Shown here one piece after another: positions 43,723-54,959 of a stretch of DNA of 64,000 nt. The DNA lies in assembly GCA_037178675.1 (NCBI GenBank), contig JAYMGJ010000522.1, forward strand, positions 1 to 64,000, in the 5' to 3' direction. Position numbers and translations under genes: made by a program. Position 1 is the first letter of the stretch; the number at the start of each line of letters is the position of its first letter. Below the pieces are notes generated by a model, which was not told the origin of the DNA, did not search any database, and saw only the letters and a list, made by a program, of their open reading frames with translations. The DNA is from Scleroderma bovista (taxonomy: Eukaryota > Basidiomycota > Agaricomycetes > Boletales > Sclerodermataceae).

Positions 43723-44718
43723 ATGGCAAAACCTGTCAACAATAAACGTGATAACCGTGCTACCTCGTTTTGGGCGGATCCTCCTTATGTGGCTGCCCGT
43801 GTTCCTGAAACTCAGCAACACCCTCCCAGGACGGACACAGAAACCAAGATAGACCACCCCTATGTACCCAGGGCTTCGCGTGCAGCGAGTTTTGAGCAAC
43901 CTAACGGGACGGAAAAGTACTCCGACCATTATCACGAATACGTGAGTCCCTGACCACTCGTTAGGTCTGTTTGATACTGGATACCACATGTGCAGTCGGT
44001 GATGCAGCAGCATTGCCTGTATTGGGACAGAGATGGGGATGGTATCATTTGGCCCCAGGATACCTGGCTTGGATTCCGCGAGCTGGGCTTCAACGTGGTT
44101 TTTACATTCTTGGCGGTCGTCATCATTCATTCTGCCCTGTCTCTACCTACAAGGTGCGCCTGCCTTCCATCTTCCTTTGGCAGAACGTGGGCTAATACGC
44201 ACAAAGGCTTGCGGTGTCTTACTTCCCAGACCCATTTTTCCGTATCTATGTCAATTCCATACACAAGGCGAAGCACGGCTCCGACTCAGGGGTGTTTGAT
44301 TCGTACGGGAGGTTCACCCCTTCCAGGTTTGAAGACATTTGGGCCGAGGTCAGACCATCTTGTTTTGCGAGATAGGGGCTTGAGAATTTTTTTCCAGTTC
44401 GCCCGCCGCGGTGCGACGGAGGCGCCCCGCACCAAAATGACTCTCAGCGAGCTCTGGGAGTTTGTCAGCGCAAACCGTGTAGCAATGGATCCGTTTGGAT
44501 GGTTCGCGAGCGTGTTTGAGTGGCTTGCGACATTCTTACTCGTCCAGCAAAAGGGCGAGGTATACAAAGACGACGTGCGCAAAATAATGGACGGCTCCCT
44601 CTTCTTCGAGATCAGAGAAGCCCGTCAAACAAAGGGCGGATGGAACAAAGGATGGGGACTCGGTGGGGACGGGTTCATCGGTGACGAAAAGGTATTCTAC
44701 TTCGGATCTGGGCAGTAG
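43723..44718 (+). CDS. caleosin (lipid-droplet peroxygenase family)
   Basis: Starts at ATG 43723 (MAKPVNNKRDNRATSFW). Four exons, with introns at about 43941-43995, 44152-44207 and 44350-44400. A single calcium-binding EF-hand is seen, YWDRDGDGIIWPQDTW, followed by the hydrophobic segment FNVVFTFLAVVIIHSALSL. Then come SYFPDPFFRIYVNSIHKAKHGSDSG and YGRFTPSRFEDIW, and finally MTLSELWEFVSANRVAMDPFGWFASVFEW, all typical of caleosins. These proteins sit on lipid droplets or the ER, bind haem, and can oxygenate fatty acids using hydroperoxides. Located after DES1 and SRE1. Confidence 0.85.
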
Positions 44719-45275
44719 AAAGTTTTGAAAGAGTAGACCTTGGCTATGCGCAAGTGTAATCATCAGTCCCGTTCGTTATTGAATTGTTATAACTCTTGAT
44801 GGGTTGTAGTCTGTCAATCATTGGGCGTGTATGCAGCAGTGGCCACGGTGAGGAGAAACCCATAGGACCAACTCCACAGAACTTACACTACTGCAGAGAA
44901 GAAGAAGAAGCTCCGTGGAGACGTAAATGCACAACTAAGAGCCCAAGATCCCGGCGACGGAACGCGGAGCGGATTTTCAGTAAGACATATGCTACGTTAC
45001 ACCGTCTTAATAGCTCCTTTTACATAACTACTGTAGTATACTTGAAATGCCTCCCAGAATCCTTGCTTGACGATGGCACGATTAGAATTTAATAAGATAA
45101 TGCAGGAACCAGAAAGATGACCGGTCACCGGTCACCACAGTGAACTCATCGTCAACACCATCAAACGGATTTGCGACGTCATCGAATACATCATACCCGA
45201 TATAAAATGAATTCTTGATACGCTCGAACTTGTCTCGACACACGACTGCTTGCGGAGCATCACCAATTCACTGCC
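44719..45275. other. no gene seen between caleosin and SDR gene
   Basis: 557 bp of mixed sequence: 3' flank of caleosin and promoter of the SDR gene. ACCGGTCACCGGTCACC at about 45121 is a short direct repeat. Confidence 0.4.
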
Positions 45276-46472
45276 ATGTCCGAGAAAGGTGACATTATCA
45301 CAGCGTACCCCATCGCCATCCCGGAAAAGCAGGAGCAGAAACCCCCGGGATTAGACACTCGAATCAAACGTGCGTACCCCTGAAAAACCTTGTGTTTTCA
45401 TATCACAAATATCCGGCAGCTGGTATCGAGTACGTCGAACAAGAGTACTGGCATCGTGGCAAACCACAGCTCCGAAGATACAAGGGTAGCGATAAGTCTG
45501 TCCTTGTTCAACTTTCTTAACATGCATGGTACTCATGCTGGAGCCAGGTTGATGGGAAAATATGCCATAGTCACTGGCGGAGACAGCGGAATTGGACGCG
45601 CAGCTGCACAGCTCTTCGCCATTGAAGGTCTTAAGGGCGTCACCATCTCGTATCTCCCGCAGGAAAGAGAGGATGCCAGGAAAGCGGCGGAGCAGATCGT
45701 CCTAGATGGGTGCGACGTCAACCTGGTCGAGGTTGACCTGCAAAAGGAGGAAGACTGCCGCAAACTTATCGCTTCGCACATGGCTAGGTTCAGTTGTCTG
45801 GACATTCTCGTCAACAATGCTTCCAACCAAATGTCCGTGAAAATCATCCAAGAGCAGAGTTACTGACGTTCGAATTCTTGTTTTACAGCTTCGCCGATAA
45901 AATCGAAGACCTTGACCTCAACAACGTGCGCAGCGTCTTCGAGTCTAACATTTTGCAGATGATTGCAGTCTCGAAGTTTGCCATTCCGCACATGGAGCGT
46001 GGTGCAGCTATCGTCAATACCACCTCTGTCGTTGCCTACTCCGGAAACCCAAGACTCCGTGAGTTCATTTTCTTATATCTCACCTTTCGCGGCTTGATCG
46101 AGCATTCGTCCAGTCGACTACGCTTCTACAAAGGGTGCGATTGTTTCTTTTACGCGCTCCCTCGCTCGACAGCTTGCTCCACGAGGCATTCGCGTCAACA
46201 TGGTCGCTCCTGGGCCAGTCATGACTGCACTACAGGCATCGTCAAGGTCCGCCGAAGAGATGGCGAGCTTTGGCCTTGGCACACCCCTGCATGGACGAGC
46301 TGCGCAACCTGCAGAAATCGCTCCTGCGTTCGTGTTTTTGGCAAGTCCAGATGCAAACTGTATGACAGGACACTGCATCCACGTCAACAGTAAGTAGCTC
46401 CAGTAATCAGGGTGACGATGATGTCCATTCATGCCATAAAATCTAGATGGTAAACATCTCGGTGGATCTTAA
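45276..46472 (+). CDS. short-chain dehydrogenase/reductase, classical type
   Basis: Starts at ATG 45276 (MSEKGDIITAYPIAIPEK). Spliced, the N-terminal extension continues RIKPGIEYVEQEYWHRGKPQ, leading to GKYAIVTGGDSGIGRAAAQL (the TGxxxGIG NAD(P)-binding motif). Then VDLQKEEDCRK, DILVNNAS (NNAG-like), NTTSVVAYSG with the catalytic serine, VDYASTKGAI with YxxxK, and RGIRVNMVAPGPV. It ends CMTGHCIHVNNGKHLGGS at 46472, after a last intron. The arrangement with a 40-residue leader is that of bacterial YhdF-like and plant glucose/ribitol dehydrogenase-like SDRs. The substrate is unknown. No targeting signal is obvious. Confidence 0.8.
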
Positions 46473-46752
46473 AGCTTGAGGGCTAAGTATGAGCTCAGAC
46501 TGAAAATATTTGGACGCCATTACCTGTAAAACTATCTATATGTATAGGCATCTTGTTTCAGGAATCGATGCTTGTATGTCGTCGCGACCAGAGAGCGCGT
46601 GCCTGACAATGATCGGTCCTCGTCAATAAGAATCGAGGTACCTTTCAAGCAAAATGATATAAAACAAAGAATAAATATGCATCTGTAAATCTTAAGTCTT
46701 GAGGTAATACATTTAAGATAACCAACGAGCCGATTAAGCCCTTCACAAATAT

Positions 46753-48778
46753 TCATGCCATAAGGTCAACAATGATAGTAATAATGCCAAGGACTGGGTA
46801 AGCATCATGTGTATCATTGCGTGCGTTGGTTAGTGCTACTGGTCATGCCGCAATGGACTGGACATACCGATCTCTATGCCGATGAGTGCGATAACGATCT
46901 GTTCGAGACGTTCTGCGTATCTGCTGGACGATGATTCTTTAAGAAGCTGGAGCATATCTTGCAGGACCTATGTGCACCGGTTCACGGCAACGAAATGGAG
47001 AAAAAAATTGAAGGGCGGCCAGGAAAGGAAGGAAATGGACTGACTTCTAACCGGGTATTTAGCAGCTCGATGCGCTGGGGTATCTCAAGATAACTCCGCG
47101 CGGCGTCGTATAAAGGCTGTAGATCAGGATAGCTCTATGTGCCACATTAGGCAAACCAGCTATAAACGAGAATAGTATACATACCCAGAAGACTTCCTGA
47201 TAAGCGAGTGCATACGCGTAAGTCAACGCATAATTGCCAAAGACAGCATAAACACGTACCGGTGAATCCAATACGGAGCCCACAGAGTTAATGTTTGTTC
47301 GAAGTATGAATAACTCTCCTGTTTTTCGCATGATTTCTGTAAAAGGGGAGTCAGGGTGAGAGCGTGCGCTACAGAGGGGAAATGACCGAGTAAATCGTGC
47401 TTTGTACCTTTGTGTGGCATAGCAATCTTGCCAGTTTCCGAAAGAATCTCAGGTATATCTTTCGTCTCTTCAACCTTGGAGGAAATTAGTGCTTCGAACT
47501 GATTGCGTTGGTGAGTATCATTGATTGGTTTTCGGCCGAAACCTTACGAGCGATATTTTGGCAGATTGGGAAAGAGCATGTGAGAGTGAGAGCTTCGTCC
47601 TAAAAATCGCTGACATGAGGATGACAAACGGAGACGCGTAAGGCGGACGTACATGTATCCCGACCCCTTTCGAAGGGTAATGACGTCGTTATATATGCTT
47701 TTACGGTTAATGTCTGATCGGACTACACAGAAGATGTGAAAAGAATACACACCGACTATAGTTGGCATAGTAGTAGTTCAAATCTTCCATCTCTACATCT
47801 TCGGGAGCTATACATGATAATTTCAGTCTTCGTTAGGTGATACCATGAATCTTTCCACGCCTCCGCTTACCTAGTCTGTCGACTTCGAACCGTCGACTGT
47901 GTGCACAACAGATCTAGCCATGAACGCAAAAGTAAATAGGTAGAAAAATCTTACATGGATGATAGAAATCGCCTCTCCTGCGCTTCTGTCATCCCCCATA
48001 TGACGACAGTGCCATAGCTGAACACATACACCTCAGCCTCCGTCGGTACAGCGTGGAACTTGCTCCGCTTGATCTTCTTCACGTCGCTGGGGTTGTCGTA
48101 CTGGGAAGATACGCGTGGGTTCAGCTCAGGGACGCCGAGAAGGTCTCCAGTTTGGGAACTCCGTTTTGGGTTCATGTGAGCATCTGGGGAGGCAGATAAC
48201 TCATAGGAGTAAGAAGTATAGACCACTTCGTCGTCAATTATCTTTGGATCCGTACGGTATGCCTCGCGTCGCGCATGGAAGAACTTTGTCAGTTCATTTA
48301 ATCGATAAGAGCTATATAAGGAGCCTTAACGTGGTTATCCCAACGATATCCAGGAAAATGCTTACCTCGCTGTCGCGTACGCTGTAACCCTTGGTAGCGA
48401 CTTTGCCTTCTTCTTGGTCAACTTCAGCGCGTCCCTCCGTGCCGTACCCTGTGGGATCTGCGATATCTGCCTCAGTCGCACTTCCGTGAATTCCTCCTCG
48501 TCGTCATCCATTTCATCCTCTTCCTCATCATCGCCATCGTCAGTTTCTACCGTCGTACTCGGGCCTTCCTCTACTTCAGAGGGGGGACGCTCAACCTTGC
48601 TCTGTTTCGATATTGGCATAGACGCTGGTGCCTGAGTCGTTGGCTGGTCGGGCAGGACTTTGAGCTTTCCTGCTACCTTCGTCGACCGGTTGGCACCACG
48701 GGTCTTTGGCTCAACCTGCTGCGCTGTGCCCACAACCGTGGGTGGAGTCGAGTTTGGTAGGATTGGTCGCGGTGTCAT
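46753..48778 (-). CDS. RMD1/RMND1-family protein (DUF155)
   Basis: Starts at ATG 48778 (MTPRPILPNSTPPTVVG), which begins a disordered acidic region. It then reads AEVYVFSYGTVVIWGMTEAQERRFL, the hallmark of the family. After a small exon with DVEMEDLNYYYANYS it continues NDVITLRKGSGYM, LSHALSQSAKISLFEAL, TKDIPEILSETGKI, MRKTGELFILRTNINS, LDSPEVFW and YLEIPQRIELLNTRL. A final hydrophobic helix VIALIGIEIVLGIITIIVDLMA lies at the C-terminus (stop at 46753). Many introns of about 50 nt. Relatives in yeast (Rmd1, Rmd8) are needed for meiotic division and human RMND1 supports mitochondrial translation; membrane anchoring by the last helix is likely. Confidence 0.8.
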
Positions 48779-51039
48779 CTCGGCCCGTGGGTGTAAGTAT
48801 GATGTCGCATCCAGCAGGTCCAGCAACGCAACAATTATTTATTTTCGGTACCAAAATAATTTATGCTTATTTTGACTTTGATGACGTCACCATCAAACAC
48901 CACAGGGGTTAAACCGATGACTAGGTGGGTGGTTGGTGGCCACCAAACTCGAAGTTTACGCATTGACGGCATGGCACTAGAAGGAAAAAATAGGAGTTCT
49001 CGTTTATGGACACTCCAGCCCCAAAGAGAGGAACTGCATTAACCCTCAAATGGCTCCTTTCGTACAAGTGAACCGCTTGGCAACTTATGGGCGACTACAC
49101 TAGACCCAGGGGCATTAAAAGGGATAAGTCGTCCTTGAGAAGGATGCTGCGCAGGACAGATTTACCTTATTAGAACACAAAGACGCCTTGTTGCTATGAA
49201 CGCGAAAGACGTCCTCCGCCGGGTTCATGTAAGCAGGCAGGCTTAGCCTGGATGATCAGTATGTGGCACTGAGTACTAATTGCTCAGTACTTCGACCTTG
49301 GTGCGTAACAGTTGAGTGGTCTGACAGTCTAACCCTCTTACAGTTCACCAGACAAACAATTTCCGTGACCAGCAGCTTCCGCGGACTCTGGTGATCACCA
49401 CTGCGACGGGCCATCTGTATATGATCCCAACCGATCAGTCGGTAATTTGGTACGGGCAGTGATATGGTGGCACAAACCTGTACTGAACTGGATTGGCGGC
49501 ATTCTGGAAGTAATTTCAGCCTGAGCATATTTCCTCCTGCCTTTCTCTTGGAGGGCGGTGTCTTCGCAGCATCGGGGGAAAATGGTGCCATAACGATCAT
49601 AGCGCATCCCTTGTTTGAGTAAACCTCTGCCGTGGGTACGCCACGAAGATGCTAACGAGGCTCACGAGGGCTCACGTCCTACATCAGTGACCCTCAGGTT
49701 CCCGAAGTTCAGTGACTCATTGAACCGTTTTCCTCAGTCGCACAAATGTGTCTGTGCATGGTGAACCTGTTCATACGCATTCGTCGGAGAGATGGTCGTT
49801 GTGCGGAAGTACAAAGAGCACGCCAAGCCGCACTCCACGACTCCAAGACCAGCTTTAGCTTTTGCCCTATTATCTCGAACAGGCGTTAGCTCGCAAGTTT
49901 CCAACCACGCCATATACAACACTGGTGTACACTACATGAAAGCAAGATGGTCAACGTTCTGCAACCTACCCGTTGCCATGGCATTGATCAGCACCGGTGA
50001 AGTGTGGACTGTAAAGGCTGAACAAGTAAGTCCCCCGACAAGTGACTCGTCCGAGGACGCCCTAACGGCCAGAAGAAACAGGCACACAGGCTGCCTAGAA
50101 GCACCATGGGGACCATCTACGGTTTCATGATTTGTGGGAATCCACCAACGTAATGTGGGCGACTCTTGTCTTTCACTCTCTCGCTTTCTCCCTCCAGTAT
50201 GCTCAAGTTAGACCAGTTTACTGTTTGATTCGTGGGTATGCACCGTTGCACTACGGGTCCCTGGTGGACATCCGCCTGCGCTCGCTGAAATTGAAGGCGT
50301 GACGTCGGGCTGCTTCCACGCCATCGTCGCAAGGAGGATCAATTCAATTCGTGACTCCGGAGCCACATCAGAATAGATCGACGTTGACCCTGTTCCCCCT
50401 TTCCCGTCGCGTGAGTATTGTCCTCCGCGGAACAATCTGAATAGACATCATTGCAAGAATAGTACGTCAGTACCATGTTTATCGTCTGCCACAGCCAACT
50501 CTCACAGCAGCTAACATGCATGCCTCAGGCTCGGTGCCCGGTGGCCATCGGAGCATGTGGGCGACCTCAGGTATTTGGGTTGATCAGGTGTTGACGGCGA
50601 CGTCCAGCATTCATTAATTTTGAGGTCCTTCGCTGTCGGCGCTGCGGTCCGATTCATTAGTACAAAGTCAGGAGGGCGTAGTCAACAAGAATGACCACGA
50701 CCATATCAGTCATATCATGTATCAGTTTTGATGCAATGATCCAGATAACAACCAACAAACGATCAATTGCCATGATTTCAAATGCCACACCGTCGTATCA
50801 ACAATAAATTTAAATCCCTGTCCCAGAGTATACAACCACAAAGAATTATAAAAATGCAGTCTACACCGCTACGAATGTGACAGTCCCAATATATATAGAG
50901 TCCACGTTCTGTGTACATGGCCAAGTACGTGAGTGCGAATGATCTGCACATGCGGTATCATCATGACAAAAGGGGGAAATGAGGGCTCTGCCCCCAATGC
51001 AAATGGTCCAGATTCGAGAACGAGATGTGATCGCGATCA
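48779..51039. other. 2.3-kb interval without a recognised gene
   Basis: I read both strands and found only short frames. The longest with an ATG are about 110 codons (49792-50130 on the plus strand, and 49600-49256 on the minus strand), with no known motif, no clear splice signals, and none that I would call a gene. The right end contains the 3' flank of the WOPR gene. Confidence 0.45.
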
Positions 51040-52487
51040 TCACGCATGTCTGAGCGAACAGTCACCCGCCGGCGGACGACAAGACCCCATGGATTTAGAC
51101 GTAACGCTAGAAGAGAACCGCTGCAACAGCTGTTCGTCATGTGGGTATCGCCGGGGGTGCGGCAGACTCTGGAGGTATTCGAGGGGAACGAGTTTCTCAG
51201 ACAAGTTGTAAGAGCGCATTCGTGGACTCGGCGTTGCTGGCGAGGATGACGAAGTCGAGGAGGGTGATGGTGGGTATACAGAGGGGCTAGGCACGGGCAG
51301 GCTTTCGTGATGTTGGGGTTGCGGCCGCCCGAACGGCATGCCATTAGGTACCGAGTACGTAGTTTGCCTGACACCCATGGCACTATTATTGTTAGGGTGT
51401 TCAACAGGTGACGGCAACGAGTATGCAATTTTGCGTGCAGCTGGCACGTCGGCCATGCCCAGGTGGGAATCCTCGACCGAGGTGGGGAAGTGCTTGTAAA
51501 CGGGTACCGAAGAGTAAGAGGGGGAGTGGGTAACGGGCTCCGTGGTTGGCATCACACCTTCCATAGGGGCTTGTGATAATCGCTTAGCCACAACAGATTT
51601 GGGGAGATCTTCTTCTCTTCGGGACTTTCCATCTCGCCGTGCGCTGCGGAACCAGCCGTCGGGAACAGGGACGTCACCGACACCCTGGATATTATCCACT
51701 GTGTTGAGCCGATCAAGCTTTTGTTGGCTAAAGTACGCGGCTATAATACGTCAAGGATAGTTCCTTTATCGGCGGAGTTAGCCGTGAGAGAAGAGACCTA
51801 CTCAGGTGCCACTTTCTTGAAATGCCGCGTGGACGGTCCTCAGGTAAAAAGACCCGCACACTGTAAGTTTGTTTAATTAAGCGTTCGGATTCGCTTGCTG
51901 CGCGCGAGCGAGGCGAGGGGTACATGCTGTCGAAAAAAAGGGTCAGTGTGCACAGGGACATGATGATTGATATGGTGACACAAAAGCGTTCAAGTGCATC
52001 AGATCAATGCGCCGCAGGGGGTGCGAAAAAGAAACACAATCAGGAACCCACCTAATCATTTGCGCCCATGGGGTGGCAGCGCTACTTGGATCATCGCCCA
52101 AGTCATACTCCTTTTGATGGTAGAACAAGAATTCCTGTGAAAAGTACAGGTCACTACTGAGTAAGAGGAAAGCTGAGGGGACACGTCATACATCGCGGAC
52201 TCGACTAGGCCCCCAGCCCATGCCGTCCGTCCTGGGGTATTCTGTTTAAAGAATGCTGCTGGACTGAGAGTGACAACTGACCATCGTTCCATACCAAGGC
52301 CAGTGGCCTCTGAGTTTGCACTGCGTTCCTCCCAGACATAGACGTTCCCTGGGATAATAGCGCGACGCTCTTCGGCATCGAGACGACGGGTGATGAGTGG
52401 CAGGTTGTGTCGAGCGACAGCGTAGAATATCTGAAGGGCATCCCTTGTGGAACGCACACGGACGTTTTGGAGGGTGGGCTGCTGCAT
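51040..52487 (-). CDS. WOPR-domain (Gti1/Pac2) transcription factor
   Basis: Starts at ATG 52487: MQQPTLQNVRVRSTRDALQI, then PLITRRLDAEERRAIIPGNVYVWEER and ERWTDGMGWGPSRVRDEFLFYHQKE after splicing (first WOPR half). The second half is SERLIKQTYSVRVFLPEDRPRGISRKWHLSAYFSQQKLDRLNTVD. Introns lie at about 52283-52234, 52199-52138, 52050-51940 and 51799-51744. A Pro/Ser-rich tail of about 200 residues follows. WOPR proteins bind DNA as master regulators of morphological switching, sporulation or virulence in fungi (Wor1, Ryp1, Gti1, Pac2 families). It stands alone in a gene-poor interval. Confidence 0.88.
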
Positions 52488-54959
52488 GGGTGGCTACTGT
52501 GGGGGGAGAAAGGTGTATTGGGGAAAGTGGCAGCAGGGGTGGCGAGGTATATATCCATACTAGCGACTGAAAAAGGGACTGGCCGCGGAACAGGAGACTT
52601 GACCAAAAGAAAATTAGAATTATTTTTAAGTTTTGAATTGAGTTAACCACACGGCACGGTTTTGATTGAAAAGATGTCTTTTGTGATCGGAAGTTTCCTT
52701 TCTGGTTATGCTCAAAATGAAAATTGATATTTAATATTTCCACCGGTGGCGTCGCCGCCGCCACATTGTCGGCCAACTCTCGGCTGTCAGAAGGTAGAAG
52801 AAGTGCTGTCGACGGTGGGGAACACGCAAATCACTGGACATAGTACTTGCTGGTGATGCTGGCACGGTAGTCCATACCACCTCGCCCGACAAGGCATGGT
52901 CGCCAGGCGTCTGTCTTGTGCTATTGTTTTGACCTCCATACCATCACACGTCCTTCCATGCCAACGGGTTCCGGCACGGCGTGATTGTGCTTCTTATTTC
53001 AACACTCTGCACATTCCTGATCCAAACGGCCCTAGCCTGGCCCGCTTATTATTCGGCCAAATGGAGACTCCAGTTGGAGGGACCGCAGACGACATCCTTC
53101 CAACAAAGTTTGATGACTCGAGGCATGCAGCAGTCATTCGGCCTCCTAGGGACAACGACCCTCGCATTCGGTTCATTTTCTGGAAATACAATGCCACTCT
53201 CCGGAGTGAGCGTGCCAGCTCATACCCGCTCGTCTGCAAGACAGCGCGGGACAGGAGGCCATTTACTTAACCCTCGCACTAATAGTGCCAGGTGTCACTG
53301 ATCTCGGCATTGTAACCATAGTTGACAGGCAATTTTGTCAGTCACGTAAATATAACCTTGACTATATCGGAACCCCCTGAAACGTTCCAATCGATCAGCT
53401 AAGTCTAACGAATCACAGTTCACTCACGATCACATACGACAAAGGCAGACACTGTGTTGGTACGGGGTGGACTGGCAGTGAGAAAGTTTGCATGCTGGGA
53501 GCTATAGTGCTGCGCCACCAGGTGTCCCTTGCGTGAGTGTTGCACTGTCCATCCAGATCTCAACTCACCCAAGTTTGTCAGATTGGTCAGAAGCCGAGAA
53601 CCCTCGAGTACGTCAGAGCAAGTTTGCCGAGGACACCAACCGCCGGTAACGAGCCTTGCAGCAGGCAAGCGAGCTTCGCAGGGCCTGATCTAATCTTGAA
53701 GAACCTGGGTCGGCCAGTGATGGGAAATGTTTAATTTTCGACCCGGAGACCTCCGCCAGCAGGTGCCTTCTGGAGACATGCCTACGGACTGTTGTTGCCT
53801 TTTGTGGCAGAGTTCCGTGGTCACCGCATCTGGGCAAAATGAGGGTGGTTTTGCGGGACCCTTCCTGGAAACCTGGTGTAGTCGCAAGTGTGGGAGGAGT
53901 CCTCCAAGTCCCACCGCAAGGCATTCGCATTATTCGCAATGCGGCAGCGGCTTCAAATCCGCGAAGGTTCATGAGCTCAATGCATTCAATGTCCGAAGAC
54001 TCCGTGGCGTACTGAACAGCACAAGCAGGTGCTTGACGCCATTGCTCGCTGCGATTTGCAGTGCCATGGCGAGCGACGCAGCGTCCAAAACATTGCAGGG
54101 GATGCAGCATGCATAATACATGACTCGGACCCTTTCAGCCACACAGACCAGTCCTTGGCAGGCGCAATCACAATGCCAGGAACGACCATGGCATTGACTA
54201 GTCACTTTGTAGCAAGTGCACGTCACCTGCTAGTATGTACTTCTTAGCCACTCCCAGCAACAGGTATGAACGACTTACCTTACAGCTAGCAGCTGTCAGC
54301 CACCACCCACTGGCTGCTCACACTCAGGGTTGACAACGGGGATTACCTGCCAGTCCTTATGGTTTCATGAGCGTGGCAGCAATTGCGTGCAAGTAGCTCA
54401 CGGATGCCAGTCCCTTACTCACCTTCAATATATCGCGAAATATTGACGCGTAAACCATTTTAAGGGTGGTAAATTATTCTTCTACCATGCATGGCTTAAG
54501 CCCAAAAGTCGTGATGGCAATCAAGTTCGTCATTTCCCGCGTGTGCCAACCCCCCCTGAGGAACGTTTACCCTCACACGTCCTTGCCAAGTGGTGAGCAG
54601 CGTCAAATCCATTTAACATTATTTACAAATAATCCCTCCGTCGCATGTGCACGCAGGAGGCTGACTAATCCCCGAAGATCACCTCCACCAAAACCCTGTC
54701 ACACTCGATGACTCCACGGGAGGAGGTACATCTGGTGGTATAACTCCAGCATGACGTGGTCGTTGCCAATACGCCGTTTACACAATGGAGGCCAGTGGGA
54801 CCACAATCTTGAGGCTGGCGTTGAAGAGGAGAGGTTGTCTCATGGTGTGGCGCACAAACCAATTGAGTTGGGGAGGGAACATTAAACTGTGCAATATGAT
54901 TCACACTTGGGCAGAGCTGGCGAGCAGCAGTCGCAGTGCTGCAGGCCGGAAATGTCGCA
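52488..54959. other. 2.5-kb interval without a recognised gene, upstream of WOPR gene
   Basis: No supported gene on either strand. Some frames of 80-165 codons exist between 52896 and 54116 on both strands, but they lack family motifs, and several lack an ATG. It is likely regulatory sequence of the WOPR gene plus the 3' flank of DNAJC11. Confidence 0.45.

Noticed and set aside
49256..49600. A 114-codon minus-strand frame starting MIVMAPFSPDAAKTPP.
   Set aside because: No recognisable domain and no continuing exons; not enough to call a gene.
52896..53301. Possible small secreted protein with a hydrophobic N-terminus on the plus strand.
   Set aside because: The hydrophobic frame begins at GTG with no ATG, and there is no family motif or splice support.
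53613..54116. Frames of 130-165 codons on both strands in the region upstream of DNAJC11.
   Set aside because: They overlap in opposite directions, have odd composition and match no family; likely chance in GC-balanced DNA.
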